Source: Deltaproteobacteria bacterium | GTDB lineage: Bacteria > Myxococcota_A > UBA796 > GCA-2862545 | Assembly (NCBI GenBank): GCA_007693595.1 | Contig: REDI01000020.1 | Span: 1-35,985 of the forward strand | Direction of reading: 5' to 3' | DNA length: 35,985 nucleotides | Shown: in pieces, positions 21,993-28,530 of the stretch | Position numbering within the stretch: the stretch's first letter is position 1 | Layout: every line of letters begins with the position of its first letter | Made by a program: the position numbers and the translations under genes | Notes under the pieces: generated by a model | What the model was told of the DNA's origin: nothing | The model's input: only the letters and a program-made list of their open reading frames with translations | Databases searched by the model: none

Positions 21993-22024
21993 CGGCCCGC
22001 CGTCGCAGGGAGCGGGGCGGGCCG
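21993..22024 (-). terminator. Hairpin downstream of the four-lipoprotein operon
   Basis: A perfect 9-bp inverted repeat, CGGCCCGCC / GGCGGGCCG with a 14-nt loop, lies 30-61 nt past the stop of the last lipoprotein gene and before the kinase gene. No U-run follows on the minus strand, so it may be a Rho-dependent or mRNA-stabilising hairpin rather than a classical terminator. The surrounding 160 bp carries no gene that I can see. Confidence 0.4.
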
Positions 22025-22053
22025 AGGGAGCGATCCAGGGAGAGGGGGACCCG

Positions 22054-22341
22054 CTACTTAGGTGGCTTGGGCGCCTTGGTCTCGAGGGCCTCGGTCACCG
22101 AGGGCTGCGCGCTGCAGGCCAGGGAGTTGTCGTTGTTGAGACGACACAGCATGAGCTTGCCCTTGGTGCTGAAGCAAAGACCGCCGGCTCCCATGCAGTT
22201 GCCTTCCCAATAACCAAGGTAGTATTGGCTACGACCTTCGAGGTCCCACTGGTCGGCGGTGATGGTGTGAACGATGCTGGTGCAACCAGCGCTGGCGAGC
22301 GCGATAGCACCGATCAGAACGAATTTGGTCCAGTTCATCAT
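22054..22341 (-). CDS. Small lipoprotein 4 of a four-gene cassette
   Basis: A 95-residue precursor starting at one of two adjacent ATGs (MMNWTKF). The lipobox is ASAGC with lipidated C20. The mature part carries C49, C56 and a cysteine pair C66-x9-C76 within LMLCRLNNDNSLAC, which echoes the other three lipoproteins. The extra C49/C56 could form a second disulfide. The C-terminal tail is lysine/proline-rich (ETKAPKPPK). It starts 1 nt after the stop of lipoprotein 3, so the two are surely cotranscribed. It lacks an Asp at +2 (C-T-S), so export to the outer membrane is possible. Function unknown. Confidence 0.85.
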   Translation of the reverse strand: MMNWTKFVLIGAIALASAGCTSIVHTITADQWDLEGRSQYYLGYWEGNCMGAGGLCFSTKGKLMLCRLNNDNSLACSAQPSVTEALETKAPKPPK

Positions 22342-22342
22342 G

Positions 22343-22615
22343 TCAGTGCCCCGAGGAGTAGTAGTCGATGACCAATACGCTGTCGAGGACGAGGGTCGTC
22401 TTGCAGTTCGCAGTCTGACCATTATCGACATCGCAGATTTGAAGGTAGTAGTTGACGGTCTGTGCGTCGCCGGACGAGATGCCGACCTGCGCTTGCGTCG
22501 CACGCACCAGCTTGTCCGTCTGGGGGATGAAGTAGCTGTCGATGAGGTATCGCGGGGAGCAGGCTCCAAGAAAGACCAGCATCGAGGCCGCCAGGCCAAG
22601 TCTTGTGATGTTCAT
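22343..22615 (-). CDS. Small lipoprotein 3 of a four-gene cassette
   Basis: A 90-residue precursor from the ATG at 22615, with AAGGAGG 6 nt upstream. The lipobox is LGAC with lipidated C19. The mature domain has the cassette signature C61-x9-C71 (QICDVDNGQTANC), followed by a hydrophobic strand (TTLVLDSVLVIDYY). It is flanked by lipoprotein 2 (stop 11 nt upstream of its start) and lipoprotein 4. No family is recognised. Confidence 0.88.
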   Translation of the reverse strand: MNITRLGLAASMLVFLGACSPRYLIDSYFIPQTDKLVRATQAQVGISSGDAQTVNYYLQICDVDNGQTANCKTTLVLDSVLVIDYYSSGH

Positions 22616-22626
22616 GAGGGGCCTCC

Positions 22627-22911
22627 TTAGAACCAGTTGGAGCGGCAACGGATGCGGTCACCTTCTTCGTTGTTGACGTTGCAGGTCCGGACGCAGTCGA
22701 GGATGTCGCCGTCCTTGCCGCATTCGTAGTACACCATTTGGATGTGGGGGAACACGGCGTACCAGGTGGTCTCGCGCACCTGGAGGATGGTGGTGGCCTG
22801 GCCGGAGGCGGTCGCGACGGGCGTGTCTTGCACCCCCAAGACGTAGCGCAGCGTGCAGCCGGAGCTCCCGAAGAGGACCGCGCCGAGCAGCAGAGGAATC
22901 ATGTGCTTCAT
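22627..22911 (-). CDS. Small lipoprotein 2 of a four-gene cassette
   Basis: A 94-residue precursor. The signal peptide ends in the lipobox GSSGC (C19). The mature part includes ETTWYAVFPHIQMVYYECGK and the cassette signature C64-x8-C73 (ECGKDGDILDC), then C77 and C89 near the C-terminus, which could pair. The GDG turn between the cysteines matches the DG or NG of its neighbours. It begins 9 nt after the stop of lipoprotein 1. Function unknown. Confidence 0.88.
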   Translation of the reverse strand: MKHMIPLLLGAVLFGSSGCTLRYVLGVQDTPVATASGQATTILQVRETTWYAVFPHIQMVYYECGKDGDILDCVRTCNVNNEEGDRIRCRSNWF

Positions 22912-22920
22912 GGGTGGCTC

Positions 22921-23154
22921 CTAGGGCTTGCGGAAGGAGATGGCGAGGTTCTTGCAGTTCGAGAGGGTGCCATCTTCGGCGCGGTCGCACTCGACGACGC
23001 CGGTCTCGGCAACAAAGATCCTCTGCTTGAAATAGGCGATCTTGGCGTGAGACGGTGCCAGGGTGATGTCGGTGACGACACGAGGCCAACAGCCCGCGCT
23101 CAGACCCATGACGCCGACAAGCAGCGCAGCGGTGATCGGTCGCGCTCTAATCAT
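22921..23154 (-). CDS. Small lipoprotein 1 of a four-gene cassette
   Basis: A 77-residue precursor from the ATG at 23154, with GGAGG 5 nt upstream. The lipobox is LSAGC (C22) followed by W. The mature part has the signature C56-x10-C67 (ECDRAEDGTLSNC), followed by a strand NLAISF. It is the first gene of the cassette and lies just downstream of a strong promoter match (23189-23217). The frame is open further upstream, but that extension has no ribosome-binding site and would bury the signal peptide. Confidence 0.88.
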   Translation of the reverse strand: MIRARPITAALLVGVMGLSAGCWPRVVTDITLAPSHAKIAYFKQRIFVAETGVVECDRAEDGTLSNCKNLAISFRKP

Positions 23155-23188
23155 GCAATCCTCCAGTGGTTCCCGATAGGGTGACCGG

Positions 23189-23217
23189 ACTTTACGGGAG
23201 GCGTCCGACAGGGTCAA
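23189..23217 (-). promoter_or_regulatory. Sigma-70-type promoter of the four-lipoprotein operon
   Basis: On the minus strand TTGACC (23217-23212) is separated by exactly 17 nt from TAAAGT (23194-23189). Both boxes are one or two bases from consensus, and the first gene starts about 30 nt beyond the expected transcription start. This is the best-formed promoter in the window after the rrn promoter. Confidence 0.65.
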
Positions 23218-23261
23218 GCGGAGGTGCGAAATTTTCTACCGTGAGCGGTGCGGTCTGGAAG

Positions 23262-24428
23262 CTAGTGAAACGCTTGAATACCCGTGATCCATCGCCCGAG
23301 GATCAGGTTGTGGATATCATGTGTTCCCTCGTAAGTATAGACGGACTCCAGATTCGCCATGTGTCGCATGACCGGGTATTCATCGAGGATCCCGTTCGCA
23401 CCGTGCACATCGCGGGCGACGCGAGCGATCTGGAGCGCCACGTCGACGTTGTTCATCTTCGCGAGGCTGACCTGCTCGTGAAAGAGGGTTCCATCGTCCT
23501 TCATGCGACCCAGCCGCCACGCGAGGAGCTGGCCTTTGGTGATCTCGCGGAGCATCCAGGCCAGCTTGTTCTGAACGAGCTGGTAGCTTGCGATCGGCTT
23601 GCCGAACTGCTCGCGCTCGATCGCGTAACGCCGCGCCGCGTCGTAGCAGGCCATGGCGGAGCCCATGGCGCCCCAGGCGATCCCGTACCGCGCGTTGTTG
23701 AGGCACGAGAAGGGCCCGCGGAGGCCCTTGACGCCGGGCAAGAGGTTGCCTTTGGGAAGCTTGACGTTGTCGAAGACCAGCTCTGAGGTGACCGAGGCGC
23801 GCAGGCTGTGCTTGCCGTGCATCTCGGGGGCGCTGAAGCCTTCCATGCCGCGCTCCACGAGGAAACCACGGATGACGCCGTCGAGCTTGGCCCAGACCAC
23901 CGCCACGTCCGCCAGGGTGCCATTCGTGATCCACATCTTGGCGCCGTTGAGCAGGTAGTGATCACCCCTGTCTTCGGCTCGGGTCACCATGCCGCTGGGG
24001 TTGGAGCCGTGATCGGGCTCGGTCAGCCCGAAGCACCCGATCGCCTTGCCCGAGGCGAGGGCCGGGAGCCAGCGCTCCTTCTGCTCTTCGGTGCCGAAGG
24101 CGTGGATGGGGTACATGACGAGGGAGCCTTGCACGCTCGCGAAGGAACGGATCCCGCTGTCGCCGCGCTCGAGCTCCTGGCAGATCAGCCCGTAGGCGAT
24201 GTTGCTCAGGCCCGGGCAGCCATACCCTTGAAGGTTTGCGCCCAGAAAGCCCATCTCACCCATCCGCTCCGGGAGATGGGTCGGGAAGGTGCCGGCTCGG
24301 GCGTGTTGCTCGATGATCGGCATGACGTTGTCGTCGACCCAGGTGCGCACCGTGTCGCGGATGGCGCGCTCTTCTTCGGTGAGCAGGTCGTCGATGTTGT
24401 AGAAGTCCAGTCCTTGAAAGCGGGCCAT
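23262..24428 (-). CDS. gcdH: Glutaryl-CoA dehydrogenase
   Basis: A 388-residue FAD flavoprotein. It oxidises and decarboxylates glutaryl-CoA to crotonyl-CoA in lysine/tryptophan degradation and passes electrons to ETF. Family-specific features are YGCPGLSNIAYGLICQELER, GCFGLTEPDHGSNPSGM, GAKMWITNG, the flavin/substrate region ARYGIAWGAMG, and the catalytic glutamate E367 in YTYEGTHDIHNLILGR; the ending ITGIQAF is typical. The ATG at 24428 has AAGGA 5 nt upstream, better than an in-frame ATG at 24455. It is divergent from the aminotransferase gene and lies upstream of the lipoprotein cassette, which has its own promoter. Confidence 0.93.
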   Translation of the reverse strand: MARFQGLDFYNIDDLLTEEERAIRDTVRTWVDDNVMPIIEQHARAGTFPTHLPERMGEMGFLGANLQGYGCPGLSNIAYGLICQELERGDSGIRSFASVQGSLVMYPIHAFGTEEQKERWLPALASGKAIGCFGLTEPDHGSNPSGMVTRAEDRGDHYLLNGAKMWITNGTLADVAVVWAKLDGVIRGFLVERGMEGFSAPEMHGKHSLRASVTSELVFDNVKLPKGNLLPGVKGLRGPFSCLNNARYGIAWGAMGSAMACYDAARRYAIEREQFGKPIASYQLVQNKLAWMLREITKGQLLAWRLGRMKDDGTLFHEQVSLAKMNNVDVALQIARVARDVHGANGILDEYPVMRHMANLESVYTYEGTHDIHNLILGRWITGIQAFH

Positions 24429-24480
24429 GGGTGTCCTTGGGGGAAGGGAGGTCATCTCGAAGCGGTCTGGCGGTTCACGC

Positions 24481-24510
24481 TTGACCCGAGGGCAGGTGAC
24501 GTTCTATCGG
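24481..24510 (+). promoter_or_regulatory. Candidate promoter for the aminotransferase-muramidase pair
   Basis: TTGACC is followed after 18 nt by TATCGG, about 48 nt before the aminotransferase ATG in the divergent interval with gcdH. The -35 box is good, the -10 box weak and the spacing slightly long, so this is only suggestive. Confidence 0.35.
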
Positions 24511-24557
24511 TATGGCGTCGCTCAGGCGAGCGAGGTGCGGCACGGGGAGGGCTGGAC

Positions 24558-25322
24558 ATGGACGGTGTGGCGATCATCAACGGGGTCTTGGTACCGCTCG
24601 ATCAGGCGGCGATCCCTGCTACGGACCCAGGCTTTACCCTCGGTTGGTCCGTCTTCGAGACCCTCACCAGCAGCGGGGGCGTGCCCGATCACCTGCCCGA
24701 CCACCTCTACCGCCTGACCCACTCCTGCAACGAAGCCTGCGTTCCGATGCCTGACGTGCAGGTCCTCGAGCGCGAGGTTCACCGCGCGGCTCGGTCGGTG
24801 TCTGGCCGCGCTCGGGTCCGGATCACCGTTACCGCCGCCGCGACCCGGGTCGTGGTCGCGACGCCGCTCGATCTCGATCGGAAGCATCGGCCTATCACCG
24901 CAGCGCGCGGTACCTATCGCGAGGACCCCTACCTCGCAGGCTCGGTCAAACACTCGAGCCGCGCCAGCTGGATGACCGCCGTCACCCGCGCGGGCGTCGA
25001 CGAGGTCTTGCTCGTCGATGGGCGGGGTCGGTTCACCGAGGGCACCACCTCGGGGATTCTGGCGGTGATCGACGGCGTGCTCTTCACCCACCCGCAAGAT
25101 GGCCGTATCCTCGAGTCCACGACGGTCCGTCGGCTGCTGGAGCGCGCCAAGGCGCTCGGCTTTACCATCCGCCTCGAAGGCCCCCCTTCCGCGGGTCCCT
25201 GGGATGGTCTCTACATCGCATCGGTCAGCCGCGACCTCGCGCCGGTCACCTTGATCGACGGCGAGCGCCTGACCGGCTGGGAGCCCGTCGGGCGCCGGCT
25301 GGCCGGGCTACCCCTTCGCTGA
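24558..25322 (+). CDS. Class IV PLP-dependent aminotransferase (ADCL / D-amino-acid / branched-chain type)
   Basis: A 254-residue protein from the ATG at 24558 with GGAGG 7 nt upstream. The frame is open for another 750 nt 5' of this, but that stretch is antisense to gcdH. Fold-type IV features are DPGFTLGWSVFETL (23-36), DHLYRL, the PLP lysine K131 in AGSVKHSSR, and E161 in GRFTEGTTSGI, which binds the pyridine nitrogen of PLP. The length is slightly under that of typical BCATs (~300) and close to ADC lyase and D-amino-acid aminotransferases. Substrate cannot be decided by eye. A muramidase-family gene follows after 22 bp, which would suit a D-amino-acid role in wall metabolism; this is inference. 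Confidence 0.82.
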   Translation: MDGVAIINGVLVPLDQAAIPATDPGFTLGWSVFETLTSSGGVPDHLPDHLYRLTHSCNEACVPMPDVQVLEREVHRAARSVSGRARVRITVTAAATRVVVATPLDLDRKHRPITAARGTYREDPYLAGSVKHSSRASWMTAVTRAGVDEVLLVDGRGRFTEGTTSGILAVIDGVLFTHPQDGRILESTTVRRLLERAKALGFTIRLEGPPSAGPWDGLYIASVSRDLAPVTLIDGERLTGWEPVGRRLAGLPLR

Positions 25323-25344
25323 CTTCTCCCTCCCTGGAGCCCCG

Positions 25345-26526
25345 ATGAGAACTGGCCTCGACGTCTTTCTGGAACATGGTTGTGCCGCCCTCGAGGGCCT
25401 CCGAGTCGGGCTCTGCTGCAACCCCACCGCGGTCGACCGAGATTTTCGGCACGCCATCGATCGGCTGATCGAGCGGGGGGTACGGATCGAGCGCCTCTTC
25501 GGCCCCGAGCACGGCGTGCGGGCGACCCTGCAAGACATGGAGCACGTGCATGAGCACGTCGATCCGGTCACGGGGATCCCGACCGTCAGCCTCTACGGCA
25601 CCACCGAGGCCTCGCTCCATCCCGATCCCGGCGACCTTGAAGATCTCGACGTCGTGCTCTTCGACATCCAAGACATCGGAGCCCGGTTCTACACCTACCA
25701 GGCCACCCTCGCCTTCATCATGGAGGTCGCGGGCCAGGTGGGCACCAAGGTGATCGTGCTCGATCGCCCCAACCCTATCGGAGGCCACAAGGTCGAAGGC
25801 AACGTGGTGCAGCCCGGCTTTCATAGCTTCGTTGGGGCGTACCCCCTGGCGGTGCGCCACGGCATGACCATGGGCGAGCTCGCAGGCTTCTTCCAGCGAG
25901 CTTGCGGCATCGACTGCGAGGTCGAGGTCGTGCAGGTGCAGGGGTGGCGTCGGGATCAGTGGCTCGACCAGACCGACGCCCCCTGGGTCTACCCCTCGCC
26001 CAACATGCCCACGCTCGAGACGGCGACGATCTATCCGGGTATGTGCCTGTTCGAAGGTACGAACCTCAGCGAGGGCCGCGGTACGACCCGACCTTTCCAC
26101 CTCTTCGGGGCGCCGTGGATCGATCCCCAGGCCCTCGCCAAGGCCTGTTCCGAAGGGGCGGCGCGCTATGGCCTGAAGGGGGTCCGCTTCCGGCCCGCCG
26201 CCTTCGTGCCCGGCTTTCAGAAGCACACCCGCAAGCCATGTGGTGGCGTCGAGGTCCACGTCGTCGATCGCGAGGCCCTCGATGCCTTCCTGCTGGGCCT
26301 GGTCACTGTCGAGGCGAGCTACCGGGTCGATCCCGAGCGCTTCGCCTGGCGTACCGAGACCTACGAATACGTCGACGACCCGATCGCCATCGACCTGCTC
26401 ATCGGACAGGCGGACTATCGGGCGTGCGTCGAAGCGGGCGGGGATCTACGCGACCTGTTCGGAGCGTGGGCTGCCCAGCTTCAAGACTTCGCCGCGATCC
26501 GCGAAGGTTGCCTGCTCTACGCATAG
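25345..26526 (+). CDS. namZ: DUF1343 / NamZ-like exo-beta-N-acetylmuramidase
   Basis: A 393-residue protein with the full DUF1343 pattern: GLCCNPTAVD (22-31), LFGPEHGVRA (51-60), DIQDIGARFYTYQAT (107-121), LDRPNPIGG (139-147), SPNMPTLETA (217-226) and EGTNLSEGRGTTRPF (236-250). The characterised member, NamZ, releases MurNAc from non-reducing ends of peptidoglycan fragments (GH171). Known NamZ proteins are secreted, but no signal peptide is visible here: the protein begins directly with MRTGLDVFLEHG. It may work in the cytoplasm on imported muropeptides. It follows the class IV aminotransferase by 22 bp and is probably cotranscribed. Confidence 0.9.
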   Translation: MRTGLDVFLEHGCAALEGLRVGLCCNPTAVDRDFRHAIDRLIERGVRIERLFGPEHGVRATLQDMEHVHEHVDPVTGIPTVSLYGTTEASLHPDPGDLEDLDVVLFDIQDIGARFYTYQATLAFIMEVAGQVGTKVIVLDRPNPIGGHKVEGNVVQPGFHSFVGAYPLAVRHGMTMGELAGFFQRACGIDCEVEVVQVQGWRRDQWLDQTDAPWVYPSPNMPTLETATIYPGMCLFEGTNLSEGRGTTRPFHLFGAPWIDPQALAKACSEGAARYGLKGVRFRPAAFVPGFQKHTRKPCGGVEVHVVDREALDAFLLGLVTVEASYRVDPERFAWRTETYEYVDDPIAIDLLIGQADYRACVEAGGDLRDLFGAWAAQLQDFAAIREGCLLYA

Positions 26527-26545
26527 ACAAGGCCGCCTGGGCGCT

Positions 26546-26574
26546 GTCCGCGAGCCCCCGAGGACTCGCGGGAC
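26546..26574. terminator. Hairpin between convergent muramidase and acyl-CoA dehydrogenase genes
   Basis: GTCCGCGAG and CTCGCGGGAC form a nine-pair stem with one bulged G and a 10-nt loop in the 59-bp gap between two converging genes. It has no T-run on either side but is well placed as a bidirectional barrier. Confidence 0.4.
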
Positions 26575-26585
26575 GGAAGCGCGGT

Positions 26586-28394
26586 TCAGGCGAAGAGCCG
26601 CTCGTCGAGGCAAGAGGTGTCCCCCGACTGGATGGCCTTGCCGGTGGCGATCGCCTCGGGGAGCAAATTCTTGACGAAGAAGGTGAGGTTCAGCAGCTTG
26701 CCGTGCAGGTAGGCGCTGTCTTCTCCCGCCTCGATCTTGGCCTTGGCCACGCGGGCTTGATCGAGGGCTTCGAGAGCGAGCACGACGTGGCCCATCATGG
26801 CCTGGAAGGGCGTGGCTTGGAGCATGGCGTCGGCGAGCTTGCCCTTCTGGCCCAGGGCCCCGAGGTGCATGGCGGTCTGGCCGACGTGGCCGAGGGCCTT
26901 GCCGATCGCTTCCGCTTCGGCGGGGAAGTCACCGGACGTCTTCTGTACGAGCTTCTGAGAGTCGCCGAGCCACTCCATGAAGAGCGCCCCGCCCTTCATG
27001 CGCAGCTTGCGGCCGAGGAGGTCCATGGCCTGGACGCCGTTGGTGCCCTCGTAGATGCTCATGATCTTGGCGTCGCGCACGAGCTGCTCGAGGGGGTACT
27101 CGTTGATGTAGCCGTAGCCTCCGAGGACCTGCACGCCGGTAACGCAGACGTCGAAACCGAGGTCGGTGCAGTGCGCTTTGGCGATCGGCACGAGCAGATC
27201 CACCCGATTCGCGAGCTTCTTGCGCTTGGACTCTTCGAGGTCATCGCTGTGGGAGAGGTCTTCGTACAGAGCGACCCGGTAGAGCAGGGCCCGCATGGTC
27301 TCGACCAGGACCTTCATGGTCATGAGCATGCGGCGAACGTCGGGGTGCTCGATGATGGCGACGCGTGGGGCGTCGGGGTTCTTGAAGTTCTCGACCGAGG
27401 CACCCTGGACGCGATCCTTGGCGTACTTGAGGGCGTAGGTGTAGGCGGCCGCGGCCACGGACTGACCCTGGACGCCGACGCCGATCCGGGCCTCGTTCAT
27501 GAGGTGGAACATGATCGGCAGCCCCTGGCCTTCTTCGCCGAGGAGCCAGCCCTTGCAAGGCTTGTCGGCGCCCAGCGCGAGCACGCAGGTGGCGGAGCCG
27601 TTGATGCCCATTTTGTGCTCGAGACCGACGACCTTGGCGCCGTTTCGCTCACCGAGGTTCATGTCGTCGTCGAATTCGAACTTGGGCACGAGGAAGATGG
27701 AGATTCCGCGCGACCCCGAGGGGGCGTCGGGGGTGCGGGCGAGCACCATGTGCACCACGTTGTCGTAGAAGTCGGCGTCGCCCCCAGAGATAAAGATCTT
27801 CTCGCCTTCGAGAAGGTACACGCCAGGTTCGTCGGTGGGGGTGGCGCGGGTGCGGTTGTCGCCGACGGCGGTGCCGGCTCCCGCCTCGGTGAGGCACATG
27901 GTGCCGCCCCACTCGCCGGTGAACATCTTGGTGGCGACGGGGAGCTGCCAGGCCTCGGGGGCGAACTTGTGCACCAGGCGCGCCGCCCCGGCGGTCAGAC
28001 CTGGATACATCGAGAAGGCGGTGGCCGCCGAGCTGAAGAGCTCGGTACAGATCATGGCGATGGTGTTGGGCAGGCCGACGCCACCGACCTCGGGATCGGC
28101 GTTCATGCCGATCCAGCCGCCCTCGCTGAAGGTGCGCCAGGCCTCCGCGTAGCCTTCGGGGGTGGTGACGTTGCCGTCGTCGTCGACCTTGCAGCCCTGT
28201 CGGTCGCCGGGGCCGTTGATGGGGTTGAGGACCTCGGTGGCGATGCGGGCGGCTTCTTCGACCGTGGCTTGGTAGGTCTCTTTGTCGAAGTCTGCGAAGC
28301 GCGCGATCTCGCCGAGGCGACCGTCGGCGTCGAGCTGCTCGAACACGGTGAAGAAGATGTCTTGAAGATCAGCGTCGAACGCGATGCTGCTCAC
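26586..28394 (-). CDS. Long-form acyl-CoA dehydrogenase (about 600 residues)
   Basis: A 602-residue FAD enzyme from the GTG at 28394, chosen because GGAGG lies 4 nt upstream; an in-frame ATG at 28424 falls inside the palindromic operator and has no ribosome-binding site. It belongs to the long bacterial ACAD group with an extra C-terminal helical domain (AcdM/DmdC-like). Visible are TGEWGGTMCLTEAGAGTAVG (159-178), GEKIFISGGD, the central LMNEARIGVGVQG, GYGYINEYPLEQLVRDAKI and catalytic-type E449 in SIYEGTNGVQAMDLLGRK. Residues ~470-602 are the extra domain. It probably starts beta-oxidation of fatty acyl-CoA, with ETF as acceptor; the chain length preferred is unknown. It lies 136 bp after radA on the same strand. 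Confidence 0.92.
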   Translation of the reverse strand: MSSIAFDADLQDIFFTVFEQLDADGRLGEIARFADFDKETYQATVEEAARIATEVLNPINGPGDRQGCKVDDDGNVTTPEGYAEAWRTFSEGGWIGMNADPEVGGVGLPNTIAMICTELFSSAATAFSMYPGLTAGAARLVHKFAPEAWQLPVATKMFTGEWGGTMCLTEAGAGTAVGDNRTRATPTDEPGVYLLEGEKIFISGGDADFYDNVVHMVLARTPDAPSGSRGISIFLVPKFEFDDDMNLGERNGAKVVGLEHKMGINGSATCVLALGADKPCKGWLLGEEGQGLPIMFHLMNEARIGVGVQGQSVAAAAYTYALKYAKDRVQGASVENFKNPDAPRVAIIEHPDVRRMLMTMKVLVETMRALLYRVALYEDLSHSDDLEESKRKKLANRVDLLVPIAKAHCTDLGFDVCVTGVQVLGGYGYINEYPLEQLVRDAKIMSIYEGTNGVQAMDLLGRKLRMKGGALFMEWLGDSQKLVQKTSGDFPAEAEAIGKALGHVGQTAMHLGALGQKGKLADAMLQATPFQAMMGHVVLALEALDQARVAKAKIEAGEDSAYLHGKLLNLTFFVKNLLPEAIATGKAIQSGDTSCLDERLFA

Positions 28395-28409
28395 GGGGCC
28401 TCCAGAGAA

Positions 28410-28427
28410 TGAATGAGGATTCATTCA
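28410..28427. promoter_or_regulatory. Palindromic operator TGAATGA-N4-TCATTCA before the acyl-CoA dehydrogenase
   Basis: Perfect 7-bp arms TGAATGA / TCATTCA flank GGAT. An overlapping 8-bp palindrome, GAATGAAT-GAGG-ATTCATTC, shares the same bases shifted. The site ends about 6 nt upstream of the Shine-Dalgarno of the ACAD gene. Arms and spacing match the TGAATGA-N4-TCATTCA consensus of the TetR-family fatty-acid regulator FadR (YsiA) in Bacillus. Its position suggests repression of the ACAD gene relieved by long-chain acyl-CoA; the cognate regulator is not in the window. Confidence 0.65.
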
Positions 28428-28530
28428 GGCTCTATCGCTGCCCTATGCGGAGGGCAAGGTTGGTGCATCGAACCGTCGCAAGAGATGACGCCGATCCTCA
28501 TGGGCCGCGGTGTAGCGCGATCCCAGCAGG

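Noticed and set aside
25902-28412. An 836-codon open frame on the plus strand
   Set aside because: It runs antisense through the long acyl-CoA dehydrogenase, which has full family motifs. In this GC-rich DNA the opposite frame stays open by codon bias.
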